NCBI GenBank assembly: GCA_902702965.1
Contig: CACRXP010000641.1
Coordinates: 108,546-172,545 of the forward strand
Origin: Spirometra erinaceieuropaei
Lineage: Eukaryota; Platyhelminthes; Cestoda; Diphyllobothriidea; Diphyllobothriidae
Direction of reading: 5' to 3'
Length of the DNA stretch: 64,000 nucleotides
The position numbers were made by a program, and so were the translations under genes. Positions within the stretch are counted from its first letter, which is position 1. Each line of letters begins with the position of its first letter. A model generated the notes under the pieces. It saw nothing but the letters and a program-made list of their open reading frames with translations. It searched no databases and was not told the DNA's origin. Of the stretch, positions 32,345-43,287 are shown in pieces.

Positions 32345-34991
32345 AACGTATTATCAAAACCAATTCTCGATAATAGGTATATTTACCGTAATATCTTCTT
32401 GTGTAAATGCTTCTCGCATTTATCTCATATTAAGTTCACATCACGCCGTCAAAATCTCCTAAACTGACCTGTTAATAATACATATCGAAGTGGCGTCTTA
32501 TGTCTTCAAAGGTCTGATCTCAGTGTATCCAGCTAAAGTTTTTTACGCTTCTCAGTTATTATGGGAAGCGGTCATGCGAGCTTCGTCTAAAGAGAGCCCA
32601 CAATGGGCAGAACACAATCATCATTCATTATCAGAACAGAAGTCCGTGTTTTCTAGGTTCAGATCAGATTTACAAACTGCACGTAGTCACGAGTCCCAGC
32701 CGTGTCTACGTTTGCGACAATATGTGCTCCTTGAAACAAGACTTACAGCTCTGGTCGCCAAGTCTTTTCAGCTATAATAAACGTAACGCGCTTGAATTCA
32801 ATTTATGGAAGCAGAGGAGATGAAAAAATGTCACAACACCTATACTGTGCAGTACAATTTTGCCTGCGTTTTAAAAAAATGCATAACATTTACTCAGGAA
32901 AATTTAATTCCCTATTCATAAATGTTCCAGGTGACTTAAATTCCTGTGATAATTCGATGTTCATAAAGTACTGGTTTATAATTTCGTGTCGCCAACAGCT
33001 TTAGACGCCTAAACCCGTTTGTATCGAATGACCGAGTTTCGCCCCATCAAGGGCGTGGAAGACCACAAAACTGCCTTGAATCTCATTGGCCAAGAAACAA
33101 TCGATTATCGACATAACAGAGTCGGACTGAGTAACCTTTAAATTGTGGGGGAGGGTGAAGAGGCACGCTAGTCTGCGCTGTGATTATGTCAGTCAAAAAA
33201 CGCTGGAAACGCAAAACTTGCATCCCAATATTTTGGTCTCGCAGGAACTCACACAAATAACCCACATTCACTTAGGTGATTTCCACTTACTACTCAGGCC
33301 TCGTGAGTAATTCGCATCTGAACATGCTATTCAACGGAAGCCAGGATAATTAAATGCGATTTCCGCAGTAGCTGATTCCACTACTAGCAGAAGGACACAA
33401 GATGGCAATACGCTAGACTTCCGGAGTAGCACAAGGTGTCGAGCGAATGGCCACTGCAGTTGTCTAGACGTTTTATAGCAAGGGAGGGACATTTTCATGG
33501 CATCTACTGTCATAGAGGATGCATTTTATTGCCCGCAGATCCAACAGTTCGTCGGAATTTCTTTTAATTTTCTGACAAAGAAACTGCTTTCCGCGGTAAT
33601 TGACAACGCCTGTCCTGGCCTCGTTACTCTAGTGATGGCGCCATACACATTTAAAACAAACAAAAAGAATGACTTTGTTTATTGGCAGTCTAAGTTCGCT
33701 GACGAAGTCCGAACTGTTTACAGATACTAGGCACCAATGATAATGGCCATACTTTAAGGCGTACGTAAATTCTAGGGTGCAACTACTCTTAGAAAACAGA
33801 CCCGAAACAGAAGAGGGTCTATCCCCTGCCCGAGACGCTTAAATATGATTTGTTTTCAGACCGAATATGACACACTGGTCTGCCCGCAAAGGTATGTTTG
33901 GCCCTGAGTGTACGTCTCACGCAGTGACACCATAATATATATGTGTGCGTAGTGCTTCCGTTTCATGGTTGACAGAACGAGACGCCGAGCGCGGCTAAGC
34001 CATAAATAGCATAAAAGGCTCATCGGCAAGATGTGATTAATCGAAAAGGCGACTTCTGACCGATCGGCGCCATTTTCACCTTCCCTTCGAATACTTCTGT
34101 CAGTCGTAAATAGAGGATAAATTGGTTTTCTTACTGGTAGAAATGATTATAGGTGTCGAGATGTGAGGAGCTCCGAATCCACTGGGTCAAGTCGTGACCG
34201 AATGGCTATATAAAATATGCCAGGAATGATCATTCTAGTCTCCCCTTCCACCAGGAAGATTTAGGCGAAGGAGTTCCGGATCTAAAAAAATACATAAGTG
34301 CCCGCCCCTTCATCAGGGCGGATTGAAAAACGGCATTTATCCATGACTTCTGTCTGGGTATTTTTCGTAGGTTAGAGCTCACTACCCAACAGATGTTGAT
34401 TCGGAACACCGAAAATCTTAAATGATATGACTATTTTCTTCTTTTGGGCACAGTTCTGTTGTTAATCTGCGGAGCCGGTCTCGATGATTTAGAGAATAAT
34501 GACCTTCGACTTGCCGTTGGAACATTTAATCAGACAATGAGTTGCATAAGAAGAATATTTCGAAGAAAATACGCTTTTGGGAAATGTAACAAACCCTATT
34601 TCATAGATTTTCGACTCTGGTTTTCAGTTTGTCCCCCGACATGAAGCAAATGTGCAAAACGGCCATAAATAAGGCACGCCCATAAACGATATTGCTTTGT
34701 CATTCCTGCCGGTCAGCCACTCCTGTGGGTTGACCTCACGTTCTACCAGATTGGGTAACTCAAAAATGTTGCAAACGATGCGTGTTACGACAAGAATTAA
34801 AATTAAAAGACAGGGAAATAGACTGATTCGATGAGGCGCCCAAACTAAAAACAAGAGTGCAATTCCGCACACTAAGAATGTGTCCGAACTCGTTAAAAGA
34901 CATCTGAGGAGGCACCAACTACACGCGGTGCACAAACCGACGATTACACTTTAGCAGCCAATTTATACACCCTAAGAATAGGATTTACTAT
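32345..34991. other. Unassigned region with short open frames
   Basis: Frames of 60-103 codons (32490-32777 plus, 33497-33730 plus, 34444-34644 plus, 34624-34935 minus) lack recognisable domains. The region borders a PLE nuclease remnant at 34992, but no upstream PLE reverse-transcriptase motif was seen on plus. Confidence 0.4.
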
Positions 34992-35269
34992 GTGGATAAT
35001 AAAGAAGTTGTCTGTAAGATCCTACGCGGCACCTGCGATGCAGTCTACTCTGGACAAATCGGAAAATCTACCTTTTCTCACATAAATGAACATCCGCTGT
35101 CTTTTAAAGGCGCGACCACTTGTCTCAGGTTGCCACGCATGCACCGGAACCTGGGCAAAAAGTAATCTGGAACATGCTTCGTATTATAGGTGCCTGTTCG
35201 TCCAAGCAATACTGGGGATTTTTAAAGGCCACTTATTCTGACAAGTCATGCATCAGCCGGCACATCTAA
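34992..35269 (+). pseudogene. Penelope-like element GIY-YIG remnant
   Basis: One frame reads VDNKEVVCKILRGTCDAVYS then GQIGKSTFSHINEH, matching the PLE nuclease core (GTCDAVYSGQ corresponds to the YIG strand, INEH to the Arg/His helix). After a frameshift, SQVATHACTG appears, and a third frame gives FLKATYSDKSCISRHI, equivalent to the conserved LLEAW-SD-INRHI C-terminal block. At least two frameshifts and stop codons make it non-functional. It belongs to the same PLE subgroup as 10942-11325. Confidence 0.72.
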
Positions 35270-37979
35270 TCAGACGACGTGTGCAACAATATCACTGAAA
35301 AATGGAAAAGTAATAGCCAATCAGAGCCTGACGCCAGCACACAGTAAGATTTCGCCAACACGAATGACAGAGCAATATCGATTTGAGGACGACCCGTGGA
35401 ATCAGAGTCGAAAATTTGCAAAATAAGGTTATTTGCCTATCTCCAAGAACTTATTTCATTTGCAACATTTAACTTAATGACTACGCTCCTGTGAAACAGC
35501 TCTCAGGTATACCCGCACAGAGATAAGCAGCGACGGTGGCCGCAGATGGAGGCGTGGAATGTGGGACATAGGCTGTTAGGAGAATAACACGGTCGTCTGC
35601 TGTTCCGTACCACCGGTTTCAGAGGGAAAGAAATATTCAGATTCAATACGATGCCCTCATCGTGCACTGCTAGTTTTACACCGCACAAGTGTCCTTGAAA
35701 TATTTAATTCCCAGCTGATATTCCGAGTTTGGCGTTCTAGCAACTTTACAGTCCTTGTTATACGGCCGTATGCGGCGTCATGGATGCGACTGACGGTGGC
35801 CTGGATGGCGTAGCGATCTGGTTTACTTTATAGTAAGTAGAGCCCTCCTAGGGCCAAAGGAAAAAGCAATGGTCTGCTAATATCAAATGCTTGCAAAGGA
35901 CGCCGAATATCAATCATTATGCGGAGTTGGATGAATGAAAGAATTTGTAATTGCACATCCGAATAGTCAGTCGATTTCCTTCTCAATGTCTGTCCGCCGT
36001 TGTTCCTAATAGAATGGACTCCAGAAGGGAAGCAGTGGACTTCTAAGTAACATGTTGTTATGCAACGTCTGCGGCAAACGATGGCCTCGGAAATCACAGA
36101 GTCCCTGATGAGACTGGCAAATCTGCAAAACCACTGGAACCGACGATCGGTATGGAGCAAAGACTGGCGATACGAGAATGGCGGGGTACTTTCGCAATCT
36201 TCCACTCATCTTGCTCGGCGGCCCTCCTACTATGACTGTACAAACTGATTGTTCCAAGAGTTGCGGGCTTAGGTATTTCTGCCTCAGTATATTCGTCCGC
36301 CACCAGTTCAATGTTTTAGTGGTCTCAATGTCAGATTTCAGACGATGCTTAGATGCTTAGTACTGAAAATTTGTACACGGACGTAAAAACTACGTTCTGG
36401 CGACAGCTGAATGCCTGTGGCCACTGTAGGCAGATTGTATGTGGTTCTGAAAACTGATGGAGGCAGCGACGGTGATTTGTCGTTCACGTTGTGATGGATA
36501 CAGAAATCGCCACCGTATATAGCATTCCCGAACAAGAATGTGTGGTCACAGCGCTGACTAGCTAAAAACATCTCTGCACTGCTCGTATGCAGCGGCGGAG
36601 AGTTCAGCCATCAAAGGTGCCTTGGAGGTCCCGGCTAGATGGCTCAGACCACTTGGAAGAGTAAGCATCTATAGACCATTCTCAGCGCTCTGCGCAATGG
36701 AGTCGAGTCCCCTGGGAGGGAAGGAGTATTGCATCGACTACCGGATTTATTCCACCTAAGCAATCGGAACGGAATAAAGTCCGCAGCGGCTGCATGCGAT
36801 CATCGGCTGGCGATGTTTAGGTTAGTTCCGAAGCCATAAACCACCTATGATATTCTGACTTCGACTGGGCAGCGTTTTGGTGGTTGGTTGAGGCTACAAC
36901 CCCGTTTCAAATTTGATACAACGGGTGCGCCCACGAAGAGACTTGCCACGGACCAGCCTCGCTGTCGGGCGCAAGGACAAACCCCTAGGAATGCCGGTGA
37001 AGTGAACACCGCAAACGAGCCGATCAGATGACACTGCCTGCGACCTGAAAATGGCTCATGACCCACCCCAACCCCCATTCGAGATCCCCGTGGGGAAGGG
37101 CGGGGGGGGGGAACGAAGGGCGTAAGTGTGCTGAAGAAACGTGGACAGTGTAGGCAATTCTCAGAAGATAGGCAGCCGAATTATCCCACTTCTTCAGGGA
37201 GACGCTACTTCATAATCGGGTGAGGCGTTTTGCAACCTTTTATGGTGAGATGTTTAACAAAAGGTGAATCTTCATCGATCGGTAAAGGGGGGGGGGGTGG
37301 AAAATTATTTTTGCACAAAAGGGTTAATGAGCTACAACTAACGATCGCAAATAGAGAAGTTGCCGCGACAAGGACGAGGGGGTCTGATATACCAACTTTT
37401 GTGTTGTATGCCATCCTCAAGGGTGGGCCATACCTCTTGACGGTAGTTTCAGGGCAAAGGAAAGCTCTCATATCGTGTCTTCCAACGAGACCGAATCTGA
37501 GAGCGCCACTCATCTCCCTGCTCATGTATTCCAACACTATAGAAATACCCTCAAGGACCCTTACTGATGGAACTCCAAGACGTGATCAACGGCAACTACC
37601 AGTAGTAATGCGCGTAATTTTATTGCCAGCAGGGAATAGGAAACCACCGTTAGAATTTTCGTGTGAGAAGTGTTGGATAAAAGATTTCTTATAGGTTTCC
37701 GTGAGTCGGGAGGACACATAGACTGCAAAGTTGTCTATGGCCGTTTGGTTTATGCAATTGCAAATCACAAAGTGTAGCTCTTGCTGAGATGAAAACGAGT
37801 TTTGTTGCCCTGCTCCAGCTTCTTTTGATTAACGGAAAGAGATTTTAAACGGGACAGAGGACACGGCCGACGGCAGACATAAGTGTGTTTCGCAGGCCAC
37901 AGGCGGAAAGACTGGCTGTGGTCTAAAAAATTAGATTATTGGCGTGGACTAAATCAGAATCATACCTGCTTTGAGCGAT
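35270..37979. other. Unassigned region; long open frames and two G runs
   Basis: Overlapping frames on both strands at 35828-36311 (up to 125 codons) and 37205-37694 (154 codons plus, 110 minus) have no motif I recognise, and opposite-strand overlap lowers confidence that either is coding. G runs of 10 and 11 lie at 37102-37111 and 37287-37297. The stretch 36631-36720 has weak tRNA-like boxes, treated as rejected. Confidence 0.35.
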
Positions 37980-38760
37980 CGATACGGGTGTTATCCTGCA
38001 GCATTGCAGTGTCCATTAGAAGTCAGTGAATACCGTTTTAGCCAAAGGCATTCTTCACGGGGTGATGAATACCGTTCTATTAATTATCTCTGTTGTCGAC
38101 CGCCAGACCAGTCGCTCTCTGAATTTCATGGCCATCCCGGCAATAAGGAGTCGGCATATCTTGAAAGTTGTTGTCGATAAGGTGTATTCTCGTGGAAAGG
38201 TGTTCACACACATGACCACCTGCGCCGATTCCGAGGACTTGTACGAAAATAAAACCGCATCACCAAAGTAAATGAAAATCCATGATCAGTAGAATCTTAA
38301 GCAGATAAAAAACGTTCTCTGATAAGTTTCCTGTTCGAAAATAGTTTTTTAGTGTGTTTTATGGATGGAAGCTGAAGATTTTTTATCGATTTTCTATTAC
38401 GCGCGGGAAACGTTGTTGGTGTCAGACGAATAAAATCGTCGTCTTGCTTGCCCTTGGACCGTTTTTGTCTGCTTAATTCCAGTCATTGTTCTATTATTAG
38501 TAAGTAGTCGCAGAGTTGTCTGGCTGATACTTAAGACATTAGCTACCAACACACGCGGCAGCTCTTCAGTTGCAAACTCTCATATGCGCTCAAAATCGAC
38601 GTACACAGGAAGTGCCTTGACATCACCTCATGGCGTAACACGGAAAAGCGACTGCATGTCACTGATGCGTCATATATCTATATATTTACAATTACCAGTT
38701 CTCAGTGTGATCAAACAAACTACTGTCAAACAAGAATACCGTTGCATTTTTGGTACATAG
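37980..38760 (+). repeat. Ancient dispersed repeat, copy 1 (pairs with 59.6-60.3 kb)
   Basis: Shares ordered but diverged blocks with 59590-60310: GTCGACC near 38095, AGGTGTATTCT near 38180, an AGATAAAAAACG block near 38302, a GTGGACCG-like block near 38455, and a CTCATATG to ACTGTCAAA stretch at the end. Same orientation. Element class unknown. Confidence 0.45.
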
Positions 38761-38788
38761 TCACAAATTTGTTAAATGAACTTTTTAA

Positions 38789-39183
38789 TGCAACGGTAGA
38801 GAGAAGGACCCCATCAGACTGTCAGTAGACTGCGGATCGTGCCATACGTGATTTATGGTAAAGGGAGTTTTATGGGTGTGGCAGCACGCTAGACAGTAAG
38901 CTGACAAAATGAAAGAAAACACAAACATTGCCTGAATTTATGCCGAAAGTCTTATCCTACTCTGATTTATTATAACGGAAGTGAGAGTAGTAATAAAACA
39001 ATAAAAAGAGAGTAAATTTCACAAAGTGACGGATTTTGATTTGAGGTGGGGGGTCCTGGGAAGTAACCGTCGTTGGCAGTGTAATTTTTGCAGCAGCCTG
39101 CAAATGTATACCTAGGTAAAACTTACATGACACGATCCACAGTCTGCTGACAGTTACATGGGGTGCTTCTCTATACCGCTGCC
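38789..39183 (+). mobile_element. hAT-like MITE, copy 1 (395 bp)
   Basis: Terminal inverted repeats of roughly 60 bp start GCAACGGTAGAGAGAAGGAC on the left and end CTTCTCTATACCGCTGCC on the right; both continue with complementary sequence around CTGTCAGTAGACTGCGGATC. The flanks CTTTTTAA (38781-38788) and ATTTTTAA (39184-39191) match at 7 of 8 positions, giving an 8-bp target-site duplication as in the hAT superfamily. The interior is non-coding and asymmetric, so orientation is definable; the other copy is reversed. Confidence 0.78.
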
Positions 39184-39191
39184 ATTTTTAA

Positions 39192-40119
39192 AGCTTAATC
39201 CGCCCCTTATTTCTTGAGAATGGCAACAGTAGGTTGTAAGACCGCACCTCTTAACTAAATTTAACTGTCTTACTTCTGTTTATGAGAGGGAATACGCAGA
39301 AGTATTTAAAAAAAATAAATACGCCAGGCGTACGCGTTTGACAACAGAAACTGTACAGAGATAACGGCAGAGCAGAGCGTTTATCCTCTAACCGGAGCAA
39401 AAGAAACCAAAAGAACCCGGCGAGCCTTGCAGCACGCTTGGTATAGTGAGTACCGACACGGCACAAAAAGGTTTAACTACTCTTTCGGAAGAAATAAGTA
39501 AGTCATGGCGCATGGAATCAACAAAGAATGGTAATGCAAATACATTGGGGTAAGTATGATTACGGAGAGAGGGGCGAGAACATCGTACCAAATAATTTTC
39601 ACTAAGAAGTCATAATGGAACACTTTGGTGCACGCGGTTATATCACACTGTTAGAAACCACACAGAGGGCTACTTCCTTCAGGCATGCATTAAGAAACAA
39701 ATCAAGGTATCTTAAAACAAATATAATAGTTACCTATACGTGCAAAACCCAGTGGGGTTACACAACCTATGTTTGCTTTGAGAAGAATGCAATTTCGCAA
39801 GTCTGCATACATCCGATTTCTTTGTCGCAAAACCCCATTTTCCGCTTCCAGAAGAGATTTGCCTACAATCGTCCTACTTATTCTAATGTTCCTTTATATT
39901 CTAACTCGAAAAAACCAGAGGCGTTGGCATGTTTCACTAAACAATGAAGCAAAGCACTTAAATACCAGGAAACGTCCGATTTCACCAAATCTTAAACAGT
40001 TTTTCTACCACTAAACTGTTTTGAAATAAATTAGCGTTTTGCAAGAAGGTTATCTTCGCCTCCAATCAGTGCACTAGACAAGAATAACCACAATTATTGT
40101 ACCCGATACTACTCTCTCA
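39192..40119. other. No recognised feature
   Basis: Unassigned frames at 39251-39466 and 39388-39591 minus and 39615-39947 plus (110 codons); no motifs recognised. Confidence 0.4.
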
Positions 40120-40159
40120 AACGCCGACAACGACATTTAATGAGTTAGGTCATCTACTG
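40120..40159 (+). mobile_element. F1 MITE, right-terminus remnant
   Basis: CGACATTTAATGAGTTAGGT followed by CATCTACTG and TA (40160-40161): an isolated F1 right end. Confidence 0.55.
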
Positions 40160-40189
40160 TAAGTGGCCTTCTTATACGAATTATCAGGA

Positions 40190-41035
40190 TGCATAATTTC
40201 CGGATATGTCCATTAACCACGATCGCGGCTTTTTAACGTGCCCCTTTCCGGAAGCATTCAGTAAACACATTCACTAAAATGATCACTTGACGGCTATCAA
40301 TTTTCCCACCGATTTTTATGCCGTCAAATTCACGCTCATATTTTAGAAAACACACAGAAATTAGCTTTTCTTGCATTCTCATTTTTGGAAACTCGCGTTT
40401 TCTCCAAACTGCTTACTCGAAAAAGGCTGTCTTCAGGTTTCAGAAAAGATCCTAAGCAGGAAAACTTAAGAGTGTGAAAATTCAATTCGTATAGCATTAC
40501 ATTTCTCACCTATTTAATGTTGCTTATGAAGTGCACAACATTGTCCACATCCACTGCAAGATTTCTGAAGTTCTATATGGCGATGTTATCGTAATTTGGA
40601 GGAATTTGTGATTTTCCCCATACAGAATGTTTACAGCATGCAGTTTTGAAACCTCCAGTAAAAACGCAATTCCAGATCAGGTTTTAAAAATGCCGTAACT
40701 TAAAAACCTAAGGACGCCGCTTCTTCTAGATTTCCTTTGCTGCAAAACTAACTTTAGGGAATGGTATTTTGTGTATGCTTTCCATGAAATAGACCCGAGT
40801 TTATGAAGACATGTAGAAAATCATTTACACTATTATGGTAATGATTTCTTAAGAAGTGTAATTTTGAAAACGACAGCAAAGATGCTAATGCAAAATCCGG
40901 TATGCCCGCGTGATTAAGATAACTTTGGATTTTGCTGGACGATGATCGATTCTACAAATCCACCTAAGACATTCTTCTTATCGAAAAAAACATTTCAGAG
41001 TGCCGGTTAGTATTCCAAGAGATACAGTACATAAA
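40190..41035 (+). mobile_element. F1 MITE, old divergent copy
   Basis: Recognised by CACCGATTTTTATGCC, the centre stretch CATACAGAATGTTTACAGCA, AGTTTTGAAACCTCCAG, and the right-arm AAAACATTTCAGAGTGCCGG near 40990. It shares diagnostic differences with the copy at 29280-30263 and may be the same old subfamily. Confidence 0.5.
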
Positions 41036-42039
41036 CTAGTTCATGAAATAAGTCTAAATGAATGGTAAATCACCAACTAATCTGAAACCAGTCCAAACGC
41101 ATCCATGAAGACACTAAACTAATAACGAACGACCTACGGACATATGAAAATGCAAAATAATTATCACATCTATTAATTTGTTGATTAGAATGTACGCTAT
41201 TTCAAGACATGCAGAAATTTCGAAAGAATGGAAAATTATGTCAGCTCCGAATGCTTAATTTTTGGAGTGCATTATGCTTGTCCACGCAAACAATCGACTA
41301 AATAAAACAGTAAAAGTAAAGTAATGTTTTAGGATTCTCTTCACACGTTTGTGAAATATCCTGTAAGAATGAATTATGTATGAAGTCTGAAAGAAAGTCG
41401 AGTGCATAATGCCCGGTTTTCATTCCCTTGTCTTACTTTGTAATACCTTTTAAAAGTTAGATAAAACACCAGGCTTTCTGAAAAAAAACCTTTTTCCGCA
41501 ACATGCATCACATGACTAAAACCAGATGAAAAATTAATTTCCGAGAGCCGTAATTTGTGTTTGGTTTAATCCTTGAGGTTTATTTACTTTACTTCGAGAT
41601 AACAGAATCGGATGCGTAGACGAGGCTTGGGGCAGCTGCTTACATAAGAAATTTTCCATACGTACGGAAACGTAGAGTTCCGCTCATATTTGTGTTTAGT
41701 TTCCCTGAATAAGTAACGTAGATCCATATTTTCAACAAAAAAGGAATTCTGTGAAGAGGCCTCAACTACAGGTCAATATTCATGACGGTTTTGGCATCTA
41801 AAAATTATTGTGTCAGTTTCCGTCATGACGTTCCATGAGATTTCATATACGGTAGGGCACACACCCTGTCAGTTACAGTTTTCCCTGGGGGCATCCATAG
41901 GAATTCATTGATGCTGAATAGCCTATTATTAAGGATGATGGCAATACTAGTGACAGGCGTCTCTCGTTCGTAAAAACAATTTTAATATATTTCAAGAAAA
42001 ATGTTTTGCATATGTGAAAGTCTATAAACGTTTGTTTTA
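41036..42039. other. No recognised feature
   Basis: AT-rich; no open frames of note and no shared repeat recognised. Confidence 0.45.
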
Positions 42040-42390
42040 TTCATATTGACCCAACTGTGAAAAACTCGGCCCCTTGGTGGGATTCGAACCCACGCAGAAA
42101 GGGGAAGGCTTTAGTACAGCCAACGCTCTAACCACCCGAGATAGGAGGACCCGCCGAACTACGCGAGTTTAATCCCATTTGGGTCAAGTTTCCCGCCCAA
42201 CATACTGCAACGTCTGGAATTCGCCAAATCTGATACAGTAAATTGACTGCACAAGCAGGCTTTCCTAAGTAATTCACCTAGTATCCACCAGATGACTACG
42301 AGGTTCACGTAATTCATAGAGTTTTTGACAGTTTTCACAGTTGGGTCAATATAATTTATTCAAAATCTGCCAAAATATCTATGAGTTTGT
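42040..42390 (-). mobile_element. tRNA-like SINE, copy E, with inverted tail at both ends
   Basis: The complement of the tail starts at TTCATATTGACCCAACTGTG (42042-42061). The tRNA-like module is at about 42070-42149 (B-box GGGTTCGAACCCACC; anticodon stem GGCT/AGCC perfect around GTACTAA). The body contains AATCTGATACAGTAAATTG. Beyond the body, 42335-42385 repeats the tail in opposite orientation (TTCACAGTTGGGTCAATATA, CAAAATCTGCCAAAATATC), so the unit is bounded by inverted copies of its own tail. Confidence 0.82.
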
Positions 42391-43089
42391 TTTAATACAA
42401 ATGTTAAGCACCTGAACAAACTCAGAAAAGAAAACTGCACGATCTGTCTTATTTGAGAAGACAGACCAGCTCTAGCGTCGTATGCATGTCGATCGACAGT
42501 GGATTCTCAGTTTGCTTTACTTTGACGGTTATATAGAACCATGTCCGGGCGGGAATTTGAGCAACACCATTAAAGGGGGAAAACCTTGGATTTATCGGGC
42601 TTGCTATGTTGGTGTTTGGTATTACAGGACAGTGTCCATCAGACGCATTGTTATATATTGCCTCACGCGACAATTCTTAGCCTTAGTCACGTCGTTTGAA
42701 CAATTTCGCAAGCTAAACTCTTGAATCGTTTGCGACGCGTGTAGTCGATTTTCGACCCACCCAAGTCTGCCGTTATTTACCCACGTTGTCTGCGGCAGCG
42801 ATCGATTTCAGTAGGAATTCAGTCCGTAACTGTCACGAAATCTTTGCTAGAAGTACTCATGTAATACTGAAAAACTGTCTTTCTGATGATTTAGCAAAAC
42901 TCGGAACCTCGCTCATCATTTACCGAAAAATTTGCATGACGTCTCCTGCGCAGAAACCGTTTATTTACACAGGCACACGAGTGCAGGCACACAAAACTGT
43001 CAGATTAAATTTACGACCAGCTGAGCGCACAACATCTTTAGGAATCATTCGGGCCTCAAAACCCCCATTCAGTTTTCAATTCTCGGCAG
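42391..43089. other. No recognised feature
   Basis: Unassigned frames at 42482-42724 plus and 42786-43133 plus (115 codons); the latter overlaps the exon candidate in another frame and shows no known motif. Confidence 0.35.
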
Positions 43090-43287
43090 CTGGACGCGTT
43101 CTGAGCCCTATACGATCTCTATACGAATTATGATAGCTTCTAAAAATCGAAGGTTTTTCTCCCTCAAATTCCTACGTCAGTACGGACCAGATCTCTTACC
43201 ACCTGCTCTGCGAGACTTCGTTGTTGAGGTTTTGGAAGACCGACGAATCTCAAAGGCCCACCTAGCCGGGCTTTGGCACAACGTGGT
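43090..43287 (+). CDS. Candidate exon, unknown protein
   Basis: One frame reads FFSLKFLRQYGPDLLPPALR then DFVVEVLEDRRISKAHLAGL, a balanced, protein-like composition unlike the surrounding low-complexity frames. It runs into GTGAGT at 43288-43293, a good 5' splice-site match (an alternative donor is GTGTGA at 43286). A pyrimidine-rich stretch ending GGCAG at 43089 could be the acceptor. An ATG at 43130 would alternatively make a free-standing 53-codon frame. I do not recognise the protein. With the donor at 43286 its phase would be compatible with the candidate at 46009-46178, but linkage is pure inference. Confidence 0.3.

Noticed and set aside
36631..36720. Possible tRNA-like sequence with GATGGCTCAGACCA and GAGTCGAGTCCC
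   Set aside because: Box-like words only; no acceptor pairing, no anticodon stem and no similarity to the two SINE families.
37205..37694. Overlapping 154-codon plus and 110-codon minus frames
   Set aside because: Mutually exclusive frames over a G-run; neither gives a recognisable motif. Left as unassigned.
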